Below, in pieces: positions 49,653 to 58,113 of a stretch of 64,000 nucleotides of DNA. Position numbers and translations under genes: made by a program. The notes under the pieces were generated by a model that was not told where the DNA came from, ran no database searches, and was given only the letters and a program-made list of their open reading frames with translations. This DNA is from Myxococcales bacterium (GTDB lineage Bacteria; Myxococcota_A; Polyangia; Polyangiales; Ga0077539). Location: positions 19,927 to 83,926 of the forward strand of contig JAEUKI010000021.1 of NCBI GenBank assembly GCA_016793325.1. Reading direction: 5' to 3'. Position 1 is the first letter of the stretch; every line of letters starts with the position of its first letter.

Positions 49653-52600
49653 TCACTCCGGGGCGCGCTTGGTCTTCGGAGGCCCGATCCACGCCACGAG
49701 CGCTGGGAGCACGAGCAGCGTGAGCAGCGTGGCGGTCACGAGCCCGCCGATCACCGTCGTCGCGAGCGGACGCTGGACCTCCGCGCCCTCTCCGGTCGCG
49801 AGCGCCATCGGAACGAACCCGATCGACGCGACGAGGGCGGTCATGAGGACCGGTCGCAACCGACGCGTGGCCCCCGAGAGCGCCGCGTCGCGCGGAGCCT
49901 CACCGGCGGCTTCGAGCTGTCGAATTTGTGTGACGAGCACGAGCCCGTTGAGGACCGCGACGCCGAACAGCGCGATCACGCCCACCATGACCGAGACGCT
50001 CCACGGGATCGACCGAGACGACAGCGCGAACACCGCGCCGCTTACGGCGAACGGGACGTTCACGAAGATCAAGAGCGCCGAGCGCCACTCACCGAAGGTC
50101 ATGTAGAGCAAGAGCAAGATGAGCCCGAGCGTCGCGGGGATCACGACGGCGAGTCGGGCCTTTGCGCGCACGAGGTTCTCGTACTGGCCGCCCCACTCGA
50201 GCCTGTATCCCGTGGGCGCGCGCGCTTCGGAGAGCACGCGACGCTGCGCGTCGACCACGAAGCCCGCGAGGTCCCGGCCGCGGACGTTGGCCTGCACGAT
50301 CAAGCGACGGCCCCCGGCTTCGCGGTTGATGGACACAGGCTCTTCGACGCGCTCGATCCGCGCGAGCTCCGAGAGCGCGACGAGCGAGCCCGAGCGCAGG
50401 CGAATCGGGATGCGCGCGATGTCGTCCACGCGGAGCGCGTCTGCGCCCTCGAGCCGCACGCGCAAAGGAAACCTCCGGTCGCCCTCGAGCAGCTCGCCCA
50501 CGGTGATCCCGCCGATCACCTCGAGCGCAGCGAGCACTTCGTCCGTGGTCGCGCGGTGGCGCGCGAGCGCCTCGCGATCGACGCGCGCGCGGATCGTGGG
50601 CGAGCCTTCGACGCGGTCCATTCGCACGTCGGCCGCGCCCGGGACGCGCGAGATCGCGCGGGCGACCCGCGCTCCGACGCGGGCGAGCGTCGCGAAATCG
50701 TCGCCGTACACGCGCACCGCGAAGTCCGCGCGAACGCCGCTCACGAGCTCGTTGGTGCGCATCTCGATCGGCTGCGAGAAGGACACGATCACGCCAGGGA
50801 TCGCGCGCTCGAGCACGGCTTGCATGCGACGGACGAGCGCGGAGGTGTCTCTCGGCGCGGGCCACTCCTCGCGAGGCTTGAGCGCGATGTGAACGTCGGT
50901 CTGCTCGGGCCCCATCGGGTCCGTGGCGACCTCGGGGCGACCGGACTTCGAGACCACCGTCGCGACCTCGGGAAACGCGCGGACGAGCCTCTCGATTTCG
51001 TGTGCTTGCCGGACGCTCTCGCCGAGCGAGACCGACGGCGGACGCTGGACCTCGAGCACCAGCGCGCCCTCGTCGAGGCGGGGGACGAACTCCGTTCCCA
51101 TCCGAGCGCCGAGGACGATCGAGAGCGCGAGGACCGCGAGCGCGCACGAGAGCGCAACAGCCGGGCGGCGGACGAGCAGCCGGAGCACGGGCTCGTAGAG
51201 CTTCGAGATCCACACGAGGATCGGCGACGGGACGTCGTGCACCCGCGCGGGCAACACCCACGCGGCCAGCGCGGGAACGAGCGTGAGCGACAGCACGAAC
51301 GCCGTCGCGAGCGCGAAGAGCACCGTCAGCGCCATCGGACGAAACATGCGCCCCGCGACCGCTTCGAGCGCGAGCACAGGGACGTACACGAGCGCGATGA
51401 TCGCCTCGCCGAAGGCCGTCGCCGAGCGAACCTCCTGCGACGCGTGCAGGACCACCGCGTCCTTCTCGTCTCGAGTCAGCGGCCGGCCGAGCTCGTCGCC
51501 CTTCTTCGCGAGGTGATGAACCGCGTTTTCGACGAGGATGATCGCGCCGTCGACGACGAGACCGAAGTCGATCGCGCCGAGGGACATGAGGTTTCCGCTG
51601 AGGCCCATCGCGCGCATCCCGAGCATCGCGCCCGCCATCGCCAGCGGGATCATCGAGGCGCCGACGAAGCCGATCCTCGCGCTGCGGAGCAAGAGCAAGA
51701 GCACCGCGACGACGAGCAGCCCGCCTTCGAGCAGCGATCGACCGACGGTCGCGAGCGTCTTGTTCACGAGCTCGGTGCGGTCGTAGAAGGGCTCGATTCG
51801 CACGCCGTTCGGGAGCGTCGCGTTGACCCGCGAGACCTCCGCGGACACGCGCTGCGCGACCGAGCGCGCGTTTTCGCCGGCGAGCATCATCACGATCCCG
51901 ACGACGACCTCGCCGCGCGCGTCGCGCGAGGCCGCGCCCCAGCGCAACATGGGCGCCTCTCGCGCGGTTCCGACGTGCGACACGAGGATCGCGCCCTCGC
52001 GCGTGGCGCGAATCGGCGTTCGACCGAGGTCCTCGACGCTCGTGACGAGCCCCTCGGCGCGGACGAGGACGCCTTCGGGTCCGCGCTGGACCACGCCTCC
52101 GCCGGCGATGCGATGGGCGCGCTCGAGCGCGGACGTCACGTCGTCCACAGAGACGTCGAGCGCGATCATCCGCCGCGGATCGAGCGAGACCTCGAGCGTT
52201 CGGAGCTCGCCGCCGAACGCGCTCACTTCGACGACGCCCTCGACTTGGCGCAGTCGCGGCGCGACCTGCCAGTCGAGGATCGTTCGAAGCTCGCGGATCG
52301 TGCGGCCGTCGCCGCGCACTTCGAACTGATAGATCTCTCCGAGGCCCGTGCTCTGCGGCCCCACTTCGGGCACGCCGTAGCGCCGATCGATGCCCTCTCT
52401 CGCACGCGCGACGCGCTCGAGCACGCGCTGCCGCGCGACGTCGAGCGCGACCCCGTCGTCGAACACGACGGTCACGACCGAGACGCCCGCGCGCGAGAGC
52501 GAACGGAGCTCGGTCGCGCCAGAGATTCCCGTCATCGCGCGCTCGACCGGCGCGGTCACGAGCCGCTCGACGTCCGTCGCGCCGAGGGAGGGCGAGCTCG

Positions 52601-52751
52601 TCAGCACCTGCACTTGCGTGTTCGTGAGGTCGGGGACCGCGTCGATCGGCAGCCTCGAAAACGCGTACAAACCCAGCAAGAACAGCGCGATCGAGGCGAA
52701 CACGACGAGCCCCTTGCGCGCGATGCTGAAGGCGATGACCCGAGAGAGCAT
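49653..52751 (-). CDS. Heavy-metal efflux RND pump (CzcA/CusA-like)
   Basis: 1032 residues; start ATG at 52751, one base after the adaptor stop. Twelve-helix RND inner-membrane pump: N-terminal helix (VIAFSIARKGLVVFASIALFLLGL), large periplasmic loops, and the helix-4 motif GAIDFGLVVDGAIILVEN of heavy-metal (HME) RND proteins, with two acidic residues and the Glu placed as in CzcA. The second-half helices (LLLLYMTFGEWRSALLIF; LFGVAVLNGLVLVTQI) are typical. It drives proton-powered export of divalent metal (Zn, Co or Cd type), or Cu/Ag for the Cus class. The metal cannot be told with certainty; I favour the Czc side because of the Asp spacing. Confidence 0.93.
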   Translation of the reverse strand: MLSRVIAFSIARKGLVVFASIALFLLGLYAFSRLPIDAVPDLTNTQVQVLTSSPSLGATDVERLVTAPVERAMTGISGATELRSLSRAGVSVVTVVFDDGVALDVARQRVLERVARAREGIDRRYGVPEVGPQSTGLGEIYQFEVRGDGRTIRELRTILDWQVAPRLRQVEGVVEVSAFGGELRTLEVSLDPRRMIALDVSVDDVTSALERAHRIAGGGVVQRGPEGVLVRAEGLVTSVEDLGRTPIRATREGAILVSHVGTAREAPMLRWGAASRDARGEVVVGIVMMLAGENARSVAQRVSAEVSRVNATLPNGVRIEPFYDRTELVNKTLATVGRSLLEGGLLVVAVLLLLLRSARIGFVGASMIPLAMAGAMLGMRAMGLSGNLMSLGAIDFGLVVDGAIILVENAVHHLAKKGDELGRPLTRDEKDAVVLHASQEVRSATAFGEAIIALVYVPVLALEAVAGRMFRPMALTVLFALATAFVLSLTLVPALAAWVLPARVHDVPSPILVWISKLYEPVLRLLVRRPAVALSCALAVLALSIVLGARMGTEFVPRLDEGALVLEVQRPPSVSLGESVRQAHEIERLVRAFPEVATVVSKSGRPEVATDPMGPEQTDVHIALKPREEWPAPRDTSALVRRMQAVLERAIPGVIVSFSQPIEMRTNELVSGVRADFAVRVYGDDFATLARVGARVARAISRVPGAADVRMDRVEGSPTIRARVDREALARHRATTDEVLAALEVIGGITVGELLEGDRRFPLRVRLEGADALRVDDIARIPIRLRSGSLVALSELARIERVEEPVSINREAGGRRLIVQANVRGRDLAGFVVDAQRRVLSEARAPTGYRLEWGGQYENLVRAKARLAVVIPATLGLILLLLYMTFGEWRSALLIFVNVPFAVSGAVFALSSRSIPWSVSVMVGVIALFGVAVLNGLVLVTQIRQLEAAGEAPRDAALSGATRRLRPVLMTALVASIGFVPMALATGEGAEVQRPLATTVIGGLVTATLLTLLVLPALVAWIGPPKTKRAPE

Positions 52752-52752
52752 C

Positions 52753-53958
52753 TCAGTCTTCCTCGCCGCGCGACGCGCGCTCGAGCTCGCCGAGCAGCAA
52801 GAACGCTCCGTTCGTCACGAGCTCGTCGCCCTCGCGAAGCCCCTCTGCGACCGCCATGCGGTCCGCCGGCGGCCCGTCGATCCGCACCGGACGAAACTCG
52901 AATACGTGTGCGCCCGTTCGAACGAACGCTCCCCGCGCGCCGTCGTGCGCGACGATCGATCGCTCGTCCACCCACAGCGCCGAGGGGGCCTCGGTGTCTA
53001 CGCGCGCCGTCACGCTCATCCCGTCGCGCAGGGCGCGGCCGTTGTTGTCGAGCGCCGCGCGCGCGGTGGCCGTTCGTGTCTCGGGGTCGAGCACGTCGCT
53101 CACGGTCGCGATCGTCGCCCGCAATGGCTCTGCGGCCCCGTCGACCTCGACGCGCACCGACGCTCCGACGCGCACGCGCGCGAGGTCCACCTGGAACACC
53201 CGCGCCGCGACCCACACCCGCGCCGCGTCGCCGAGCACCGCGACCGTGTCCGTTCCGTTGACGACTTGCCCGATCGAGACCGGGAGCGCCGAGACGCGCC
53301 CCGCCATCGGCGAACGGATGATCGCGCGCACGCGACCGTGGCTCGACGTGCTGCGGAGCTGCTGGATCTCGCGCTCGCCCAAACCCAGAAAATGCAGGTG
53401 CTCTTCGCTCTCGTGGAGCGTCGCCGCGGCCACGCGCTCGTCCGCCTCTGCGCGACGGAGGTCCGCCGCCGCCCCGACGCCGTCGCGTACGAGGGCTCGT
53501 GCGCGCGTGAGCGCGTCGCGCGCCTGCCGCATCCGCGCCTGCGCCACGAAGTACTCGGTCGAGACCTGATGGAGCTCGACCGTGTCGATCTCGACGAGCG
53601 GCGCTCCGCGCTCGACCGTCGCGCCCACCGCGACCCGAAGCGCGTACACGCGGCCCTCGACCCGGGCGCCGACCCGCGCGACTTGTGAGGGATCCGCCTC
53701 GATCACCGCGGGGAGCGCCAGCGACGGCCCGCGCGTCGAACGCTCGAGTCGCGCCGTCTCGATCCGCCCAGCGCGCTCGGACGCCTCGGTGAGCGTGACG
53801 GCGTGCTCTCTCTCTGCGTTGGTCGCCGGCGCGCTCGGCGGCGCTTTGGGCTGGCACGCTCCGAGCGCGAGCGCCGTGATCGCGAGCGTCGCGCGGGCGC
53901 GTCTCGAATTCGTGTGCATCGACGGCGTCCGCCTCGATCGCGTTGGTGTGTCTCGCAT
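52753..53958 (-). CDS. RND periplasmic adaptor (CzcB-like lipoprotein)
   Basis: 401 residues from the ATG at 53958, overlapping the outer-membrane gene stop by one base (TGATG); a later ATG at 53919 is possible. The signal ends GAC (lipobox, near Cys35), so it is probably lipidated. Membrane-fusion-protein order is visible: beta strands (GRVYALRVAVGATVERGAPLVEID), an alpha-helical hairpin (QARMRQARDALTRARALVRDG), a second half-lipoyl, and a beta-barrel (VNGTDTVAVLGDAARVWVAARV). No His-rich metal-binding extension is obvious. Bridges the inner pump and outer channel. Confidence 0.92.
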   Translation of the reverse strand: MRDTPTRSRRTPSMHTNSRRARATLAITALALGACQPKAPPSAPATNAEREHAVTLTEASERAGRIETARLERSTRGPSLALPAVIEADPSQVARVGARVEGRVYALRVAVGATVERGAPLVEIDTVELHQVSTEYFVAQARMRQARDALTRARALVRDGVGAAADLRRAEADERVAAATLHESEEHLHFLGLGEREIQQLRSTSSHGRVRAIIRSPMAGRVSALPVSIGQVVNGTDTVAVLGDAARVWVAARVFQVDLARVRVGASVRVEVDGAAEPLRATIATVSDVLDPETRTATARAALDNNGRALRDGMSVTARVDTEAPSALWVDERSIVAHDGARGAFVRTGAHVFEFRPVRIDGPPADRMAVAEGLREGDELVTNGAFLLLGELERASRGEED

Positions 53959-55259
53959 CAGAAGGCCCCGATCGCGCGGTCGATCACCAAGCGAGCGAGC
54001 GCTTTGGACTCGAGCCAGTCGACCCTCGCGCGCCGCGCGTTGTTCGCCTCGCGCAGAGAGAAAATCGTCGTCGTCGCGTCGCGCTCGCCGAGCTCGAACG
54101 CGCGCGCCGAGAGCCTCGCCACAGTGTCGGCGTGCCTCGTCGCTTCGTCGATCGCCGCGCCCGCCGCGTCGAGCGAGGTCCAGCGCGCGTACGCTTGGCG
54201 CAGCGCGATCTCGCGCGTCGCAAACGCAGAGCGGCGCTCGGTGTTCGCGAACGTTCGCTGCGCCTGCGCCACGGACGCAGGGCCCTCGTTGCGCTGAAAC
54301 AACGGGAGCGACAGGTCGATCCCGACGCGGCCGTAGAGCTCGTTTTCGCGCCCCCCCGCGAGGGACACGCGGAGCGGCTGCCACGCGGTGCGGCGGACGA
54401 GCTCGAGCTCGCGGCTGGCCAGCGTCGCGCGCGCGTCGGCGACGGCGAGCGACGGATGCTGCTCGATCCTCGCGAGCAGCGCTTCGAGCGGGGGGAGGGA
54501 TCCTCGATCGAGCGCGCCCTCGATCGAGACGCGTTGCGCAGGAGCGAGCCCGAGCCGCGCGACGAGCGCTCGTTCGAGAGAGGTCGCTTGCGATCGCTGC
54601 TCGGCCTCGAGCGCGGCCCACTGCGCGCGCGCGAGCTCGGCGAGCGGGACCTCTGTGCCGCTCGCGATTCCGTGCGTCGCCCGGGCGGTCGCGAAGCGCA
54701 CGGCTTGCTCGAGCGTCGCGCGTTGCTCGCTCGCGAGCTGCGCCCGCGCGTGCGCCGCGGCGCAACGAATCCAGAGGTCGAGCGACTCGGCGACCGCGTC
54801 GAGCGCGACGACCTCCGCCTCGAGCTCGGCGATGCGAACCTGCGCGTCGACGATCCTCGGACGCACGCCGCTCACGCCCGAGAAATCAACGGGGGCGCTC
54901 ACCGCCACGATCGCGTCGGCGACCCAGTCACCGGTATTCAAGAGCCTCGGACCCGCGGCGACCGAGACCGTCGGATTGTCGCGGGACCAAGCGCGCGTTC
55001 CTGCGCGGGCCGCGGCGACGACGTCGACCCGAGCGCGAGAGAGAACGGCCTCGGGCGAGCGAGCGCGGGCCAGCTCGATCACGCGCGCGCGGTCGAGCAC
55101 CAACGCCGACGACGGGCTGCTCTGCGCGACCGCGAGCGCGGGCGACGCCGCGACCGCGCTCGTCGCGAGCAGCGAGCGAAGAGCCAGGGCGAAAAACCGA
55201 CTCACGATCGGTTTTTTGTGCGTTCGTAGGGGATCGGCGTCGAAGGTCGAAGGGTTCAT
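53958..55259 (-). CDS. Outer-membrane efflux channel (CzcC/TolC-like)
   Basis: 433 residues from the ATG at 55259, 32 bases after the M56 gene. Signal peptide (to about residue 46, AVAQ). Two TolC-type repeats of long helices with outer-membrane efflux signatures: ALVLDRARVIELARARSPEA at the start, then RRTAWQPLRVSLAGG and GRVGIDLSLPLFQRNEGPAS, then long Ala/Glu/Arg helices. Provides the outer channel for the adaptor and RND pump encoded downstream. First of the C-B-A order that is normal for Czc-type operons. Confidence 0.92.
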   Translation of the reverse strand: MNPSTFDADPLRTHKKPIVSRFFALALRSLLATSAVAASPALAVAQSSPSSALVLDRARVIELARARSPEAVLSRARVDVVAAARAGTRAWSRDNPTVSVAAGPRLLNTGDWVADAIVAVSAPVDFSGVSGVRPRIVDAQVRIAELEAEVVALDAVAESLDLWIRCAAAHARAQLASEQRATLEQAVRFATARATHGIASGTEVPLAELARAQWAALEAEQRSQATSLERALVARLGLAPAQRVSIEGALDRGSLPPLEALLARIEQHPSLAVADARATLASRELELVRRTAWQPLRVSLAGGRENELYGRVGIDLSLPLFQRNEGPASVAQAQRTFANTERRSAFATREIALRQAYARWTSLDAAGAAIDEATRHADTVARLSARAFELGERDATTTIFSLREANNARRARVDWLESKALARLVIDRAIGAF

Positions 55260-55291
55260 GGCGACTCCGCGGAGCGGTCGTGCGGTCCCGC

Positions 55292-56236
55292 TCACGCGCG
55301 GGCGATCGCCGCGAGGATCGACTCGGCGACGGTGTGGACCTCGTGCGCGCTGGCCGCAGCGGCGAGGGCGAGGGCGACGCCCGCGGCGGCGACGAACGAG
55401 ACGAGCGCAGGTCGCGCGATCCACGAGGGGGCGCACAGCGCGGCGACCCGCGCAGGAAGCGATTGCGGCGCAGGGGCCTTCGCGTCTTTGGCCTCGAGCG
55501 TCGCGGCTTGAACGAGCGCCCGTGCCACCACGAGCGGGTCGCGCACTTGCTCGCTCGCGTGCTCGTCGCAGCGCTGTTCGATCGCGAGGTCGAGGGCCTC
55601 GACGAGCTCTCGACCCGTGGCGTCGAAGTGCGCCGACGCGAGGACGCGCGCGAGCATTCGTCGCAGGACGTCGTTGCGTTCTTTGTGCGCGCGCTCGTGG
55701 GCGACGACCGCGGCGAGCTCTTGTTCGCTGAGTGCTTCGTGCAGCGCCTCACCGACGAAGAGCTCTTCTCTCGGAAAGCCCAGCATCGCCGCGGTCGTCC
55801 CCGGCACGGTCCATCCGTCGTGCTCTGCGCTCTCGACGCCGATCGCGCGGAGCCTCTTGGCCGCCCGCCGCGCCGCGATCACGCCGGTCACCGCGCGCCA
55901 CAGCGCGTGCGCCGGTCGCAGCGACACGAGCACCGCGAACAAGAGCGTCGCGCGCCCGACTGGCGCTCCGTCGCGCACGCACACCCCGACGCCGGGAACG
56001 CAGTCGTCCACCGCCCCGAACCACATCGGAACGACGCAGTGCCCGAGCGTCACGGCCACGATCGCGAGCCCCACGATCCACGGAAGCGCGAGGAGCACCG
56101 TGATCCACCGCGCCCGCGAGCCCGGCGCGAGCCCGTCGATCTGCCGGAGCATCGCGCCCTGCGTAGCCGCCACGATCGGCGCGGTCGCGAGGGCGCCCAT
56201 CGCAGCGAGCACGTACGACGCAGCGAGGAGGTTCAC
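55292..56236 (-). CDS. M56-family membrane metalloprotease (BlaR1-like, no sensor domain)
   Basis: 314 residues. The GTG start at 56236 overlaps the blaI stop by four bases. Several transmembrane helices occur at about 5-27, 45-65, 95-115 and 270-295. The zinc site HERAH lies at 180-184 (AVVAHERAHKERND), with a Glu/Asp cluster in AIEQRCDEHAS downstream. Overall it matches the BlaR1/MecR1 protease module. The penicillin-binding sensor of true BlaR1 is absent: the protein ends after the last helix. It probably cleaves the repressor encoded upstream, under a signal other than beta-lactam. Location before a metal pump operon suggests metal stress, an inference. Confidence 0.88.
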   Translation of the reverse strand: MNLLAASYVLAAMGALATAPIVAATQGAMLRQIDGLAPGSRARWITVLLALPWIVGLAIVAVTLGHCVVPMWFGAVDDCVPGVGVCVRDGAPVGRATLLFAVLVSLRPAHALWRAVTGVIAARRAAKRLRAIGVESAEHDGWTVPGTTAAMLGFPREELFVGEALHEALSEQELAAVVAHERAHKERNDVLRRMLARVLASAHFDATGRELVEALDLAIEQRCDEHASEQVRDPLVVARALVQAATLEAKDAKAPAPQSLPARVAALCAPSWIARPALVSFVAAAGVALALAAAASAHEVHTVAESILAAIARA

Positions 56237-56682
56237 TTCTTCGCTCCCAAGGGCTTCTTCGGGCCCTTGGTCTCGCGTTCGGCGCGCGTCTCTTGCGAGC
56301 GGGTCTCTTGCGCGCGCTCGACGATCCGCGCGAGCTCATCGAGCGCGTGCCCGTCCGATCGCGCGACGAGGTCGACGAACGCCGCGAGGACGCCGGCAGA
56401 GTCTGCCTTGCGCAAATCCCCCGCGGCGTCGGCCATCGCCCTCGCGCGAAACTCCGACCGCGTGAGCACCGGCGCGTAGCGAAACGCGTGGCTCACCTTC
56501 TCGCGCATGAGCAGCCGCTTGCGAAACAGTCGCTCGAGCGTGCTCTGGATCGTGCTCAGCGAAATGTCCCGCGGCTCGCCGACGGACCGGTGAACGTCCT
56601 TCGCGTCGCTCGTCCCGTGGTCCCAGAGAAACTCGAGGACCGCGGTCTCGAGCTCGCCGAGCGCGGGGATTTCGATCGCCAT
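56233..56682 (-). CDS. BlaI/MecI/CopY-family transcriptional repressor
   Basis: 149 residues, ATG at 56682. The N-terminal winged helix (PALGELETAVLEFLWDHG; ISLSTIQSTLERLFRKRLLMRE) is the Penicillinase_R family that includes BlaI, MecI and copper regulator CopY. It is a cytoplasmic DNA-binding dimer that is inactivated by cleavage or metal. No CXC metal site typical of CopY is seen at the C-terminus, which is Lys/Glu-rich. First gene of the operon with the M56 protease and czcCBA. A hairpin element of the dispersed family lies directly upstream (56712-56789) and may overlap the promoter. Confidence 0.92.
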   Translation of the reverse strand: MAIEIPALGELETAVLEFLWDHGTSDAKDVHRSVGEPRDISLSTIQSTLERLFRKRLLMREKVSHAFRYAPVLTRSEFRARAMADAAGDLRKADSAGVLAAFVDLVARSDGHALDELARIVERAQETRSQETRAERETKGPKKPLGAKK

Positions 56683-56711
56683 GGTGTCGCTCGGGGAACT
56701 TTCAGCGGAGC

Positions 56712-56789
56712 CGGGTTTGAAGGATGACAGGCAAGATCGAGAACGGATGAGTGTACGAGGTGCAAGAGCTCGCGCCTGTCACAAACCCG
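56712..56789. repeat. Divergent relative of the hairpin repeat, upstream of the repressor gene
   Basis: CGGGTTTG (56712-56719), AAGGA bulge, TGACAGGC (56725-56732), 41-base loop, then GCCTGTCA (56774-56781) and CAAACCCG (56782-56789). All 16 stem pairs are perfect. Stem bases differ from those of copies A-E at most positions, yet the bulge sequence and loop length are the same. The end AGCGGAGCTGCTATAGG resembles the right end of copy B. Lies 30 bases before the start of the repressor gene. Confidence 0.75.
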
Positions 56790-56870
56790 AAGCGGAGCTG
56801 CTATAGGCCCCCGAACACCGATCGGCAATCGGTATTTTATCTCCCCAGTGTTTTCTCAGCGCGTCTGCGA

Positions 56871-56885
56871 ATGAGAGTGACTCTC
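56871..56885. promoter_or_regulatory. Short palindrome at the thiolase stop
   Basis: TGAGAGTGACTCTCA is a perfect 7-1-7 inverted repeat overlapping the stop codon of the thiolase gene. It could be a weak terminator or a regulator site; nothing else supports either. Confidence 0.35.
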
Positions 56886-58062
56886 AATTGCGGCGGTACA
56901 TCGTGACGACGCACGCTCCGCCGAGGCCGAGGTTGTGCTGGAGCGCCACCTTGGCGCCGTCGACCTGGCGCTTGTCCGCCTTTCCGCGGAGCTGCCAGAC
57001 GAGCTCGGTGCACTGCGCGAGGCCCGTGGCGCCGAGCGGGTGTCCCTTCGAGAGCAGTCCGCCCGAGGGGTTGGTGACGACCTTGCCGCCGTACGTGTTG
57101 TTTCCCTCCCAAATGAACTTCTCGGCCTCGCCCTCTTTGCAGAGCCCGAGCGCCTCGTACGTGAGGATCTCGTTGGCCGTGAAGCAGTCATGGAGCTCGA
57201 CGACGTCGACGTCCTCGGGGCCGACGCCGGCCTTCTCGTAGACCTTCTTCGCCGCGTTGGCGGCCATGTCGAAGCCGACCATCTTGATCATCGAGTCTTC
57301 GAAGCTCGACTTGTAGTCGGTCGTCATGGACTGCGCCGCGATGTAGACCGGGTTGGCGATCCCCTTGCGACGCGCGTAGTCGTCCGAGCACAAGATCGCC
57401 GCCGCGGCGCCGCAGGTCGGCGGGCAGCACTGGTAGCGCGTGAGCGGGTCGAAGACCTCTTCGCTCGCGAGGATCTCGTCCACGGACAAGCGGTTGTTGA
57501 AGAGCGCAAACGGGTTGTTCGACGCGTGGACGCGCGCCTTCTCGCTCACCTTCGCGAAGGTCTCTCGCTTGGTGTTGTAGCGCCATCGGTACTCGCGCCC
57601 CGCGCCGCCGAACATCTGCGCCGCGAACGGCGCGGAGTTCACGCCCTGCGCGCGGTTCATCGTCCCGACGTGCTGATCGAGCGGGTTGGCGCGGTCGGTG
57701 TACTTCAGGCTGAGCGCGCCCTTCTCCATTTTCTCGAAGCCGAGCACCAGAACGCACTCGGCCATCCCTCCCTCGATCGCTTGTCGCGCGAGGTAGAGCG
57801 CCGTCGACCCCGTCGAGCAGTTGTTGTTCACGTTGAACACGGGAATGCCCGTGAGACCCACCTCGTACACCGCGCGCTGCCCGCACGTGCTGTCGCCGAA
57901 GACGTAGCCCGCGTACGCCTGCTCGATGTCGCTGTAGTCCACGGCAGAGTCCGCGAGGGCGAGCTTCGCCGCCTCCGAGGCCATCTCGTGGTAGTCCGGG
58001 CTCGCGCCGGGCTTTGCAAACTTGGTCATTCCCACGCCAATCACGTTGACTCGTCGACCCAT
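56884..58062 (-). CDS. SCPx-type thiolase / acetyl-CoA acetyltransferase-like lipid-transfer protein
   Basis: 392 residues from the ATG at 58062; AAGGAG lies nine bases upstream. Thiolase fold with the nucleophile Cys82 in NNNCSTGS, His in SKGHPLGATG, and the second Cys in LGLGGACVV. The lack of an HVNPxGG loop and the SCP-2-type spacing place it with the sterol-carrier (SCPx) thiolases that cleave 2-methyl-branched or sterol side-chain acyl-CoA in the peroxisome-type beta-oxidation. It lies 51 bases downstream of the MFE-2-like gene on the same strand, so the two probably act together on successive steps. Cytoplasmic, no signal peptide. Confidence 0.9.
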   Translation of the reverse strand: MGRRVNVIGVGMTKFAKPGASPDYHEMASEAAKLALADSAVDYSDIEQAYAGYVFGDSTCGQRAVYEVGLTGIPVFNVNNNCSTGSTALYLARQAIEGGMAECVLVLGFEKMEKGALSLKYTDRANPLDQHVGTMNRAQGVNSAPFAAQMFGGAGREYRWRYNTKRETFAKVSEKARVHASNNPFALFNNRLSVDEILASEEVFDPLTRYQCCPPTCGAAAAILCSDDYARRKGIANPVYIAAQSMTTDYKSSFEDSMIKMVGFDMAANAAKKVYEKAGVGPEDVDVVELHDCFTANEILTYEALGLCKEGEAEKFIWEGNNTYGGKVVTNPSGGLLSKGHPLGATGLAQCTELVWQLRGKADKRQVDGAKVALQHNLGLGGACVVTMYRRN

Positions 58063-58113
58063 AGCCGTTGCTCCTTCGAACGATCGCAATCCGTTGAATT
58101 GTTGTGCGCGGGC

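Noticed and set aside
49170..53261. 1363-residue open frame on the plus strand
   Set aside because: Antisense to the RND pump and adaptor genes, which are complete and motif-rich. Shadow of strong third-position GC.
56822..56850. Small ACCGAT/ATCGGT hairpin followed by ATTTTAT as a terminator
   Set aside because: On the plus strand no gene precedes it, and on the minus strand the T-rich side is on the wrong flank.
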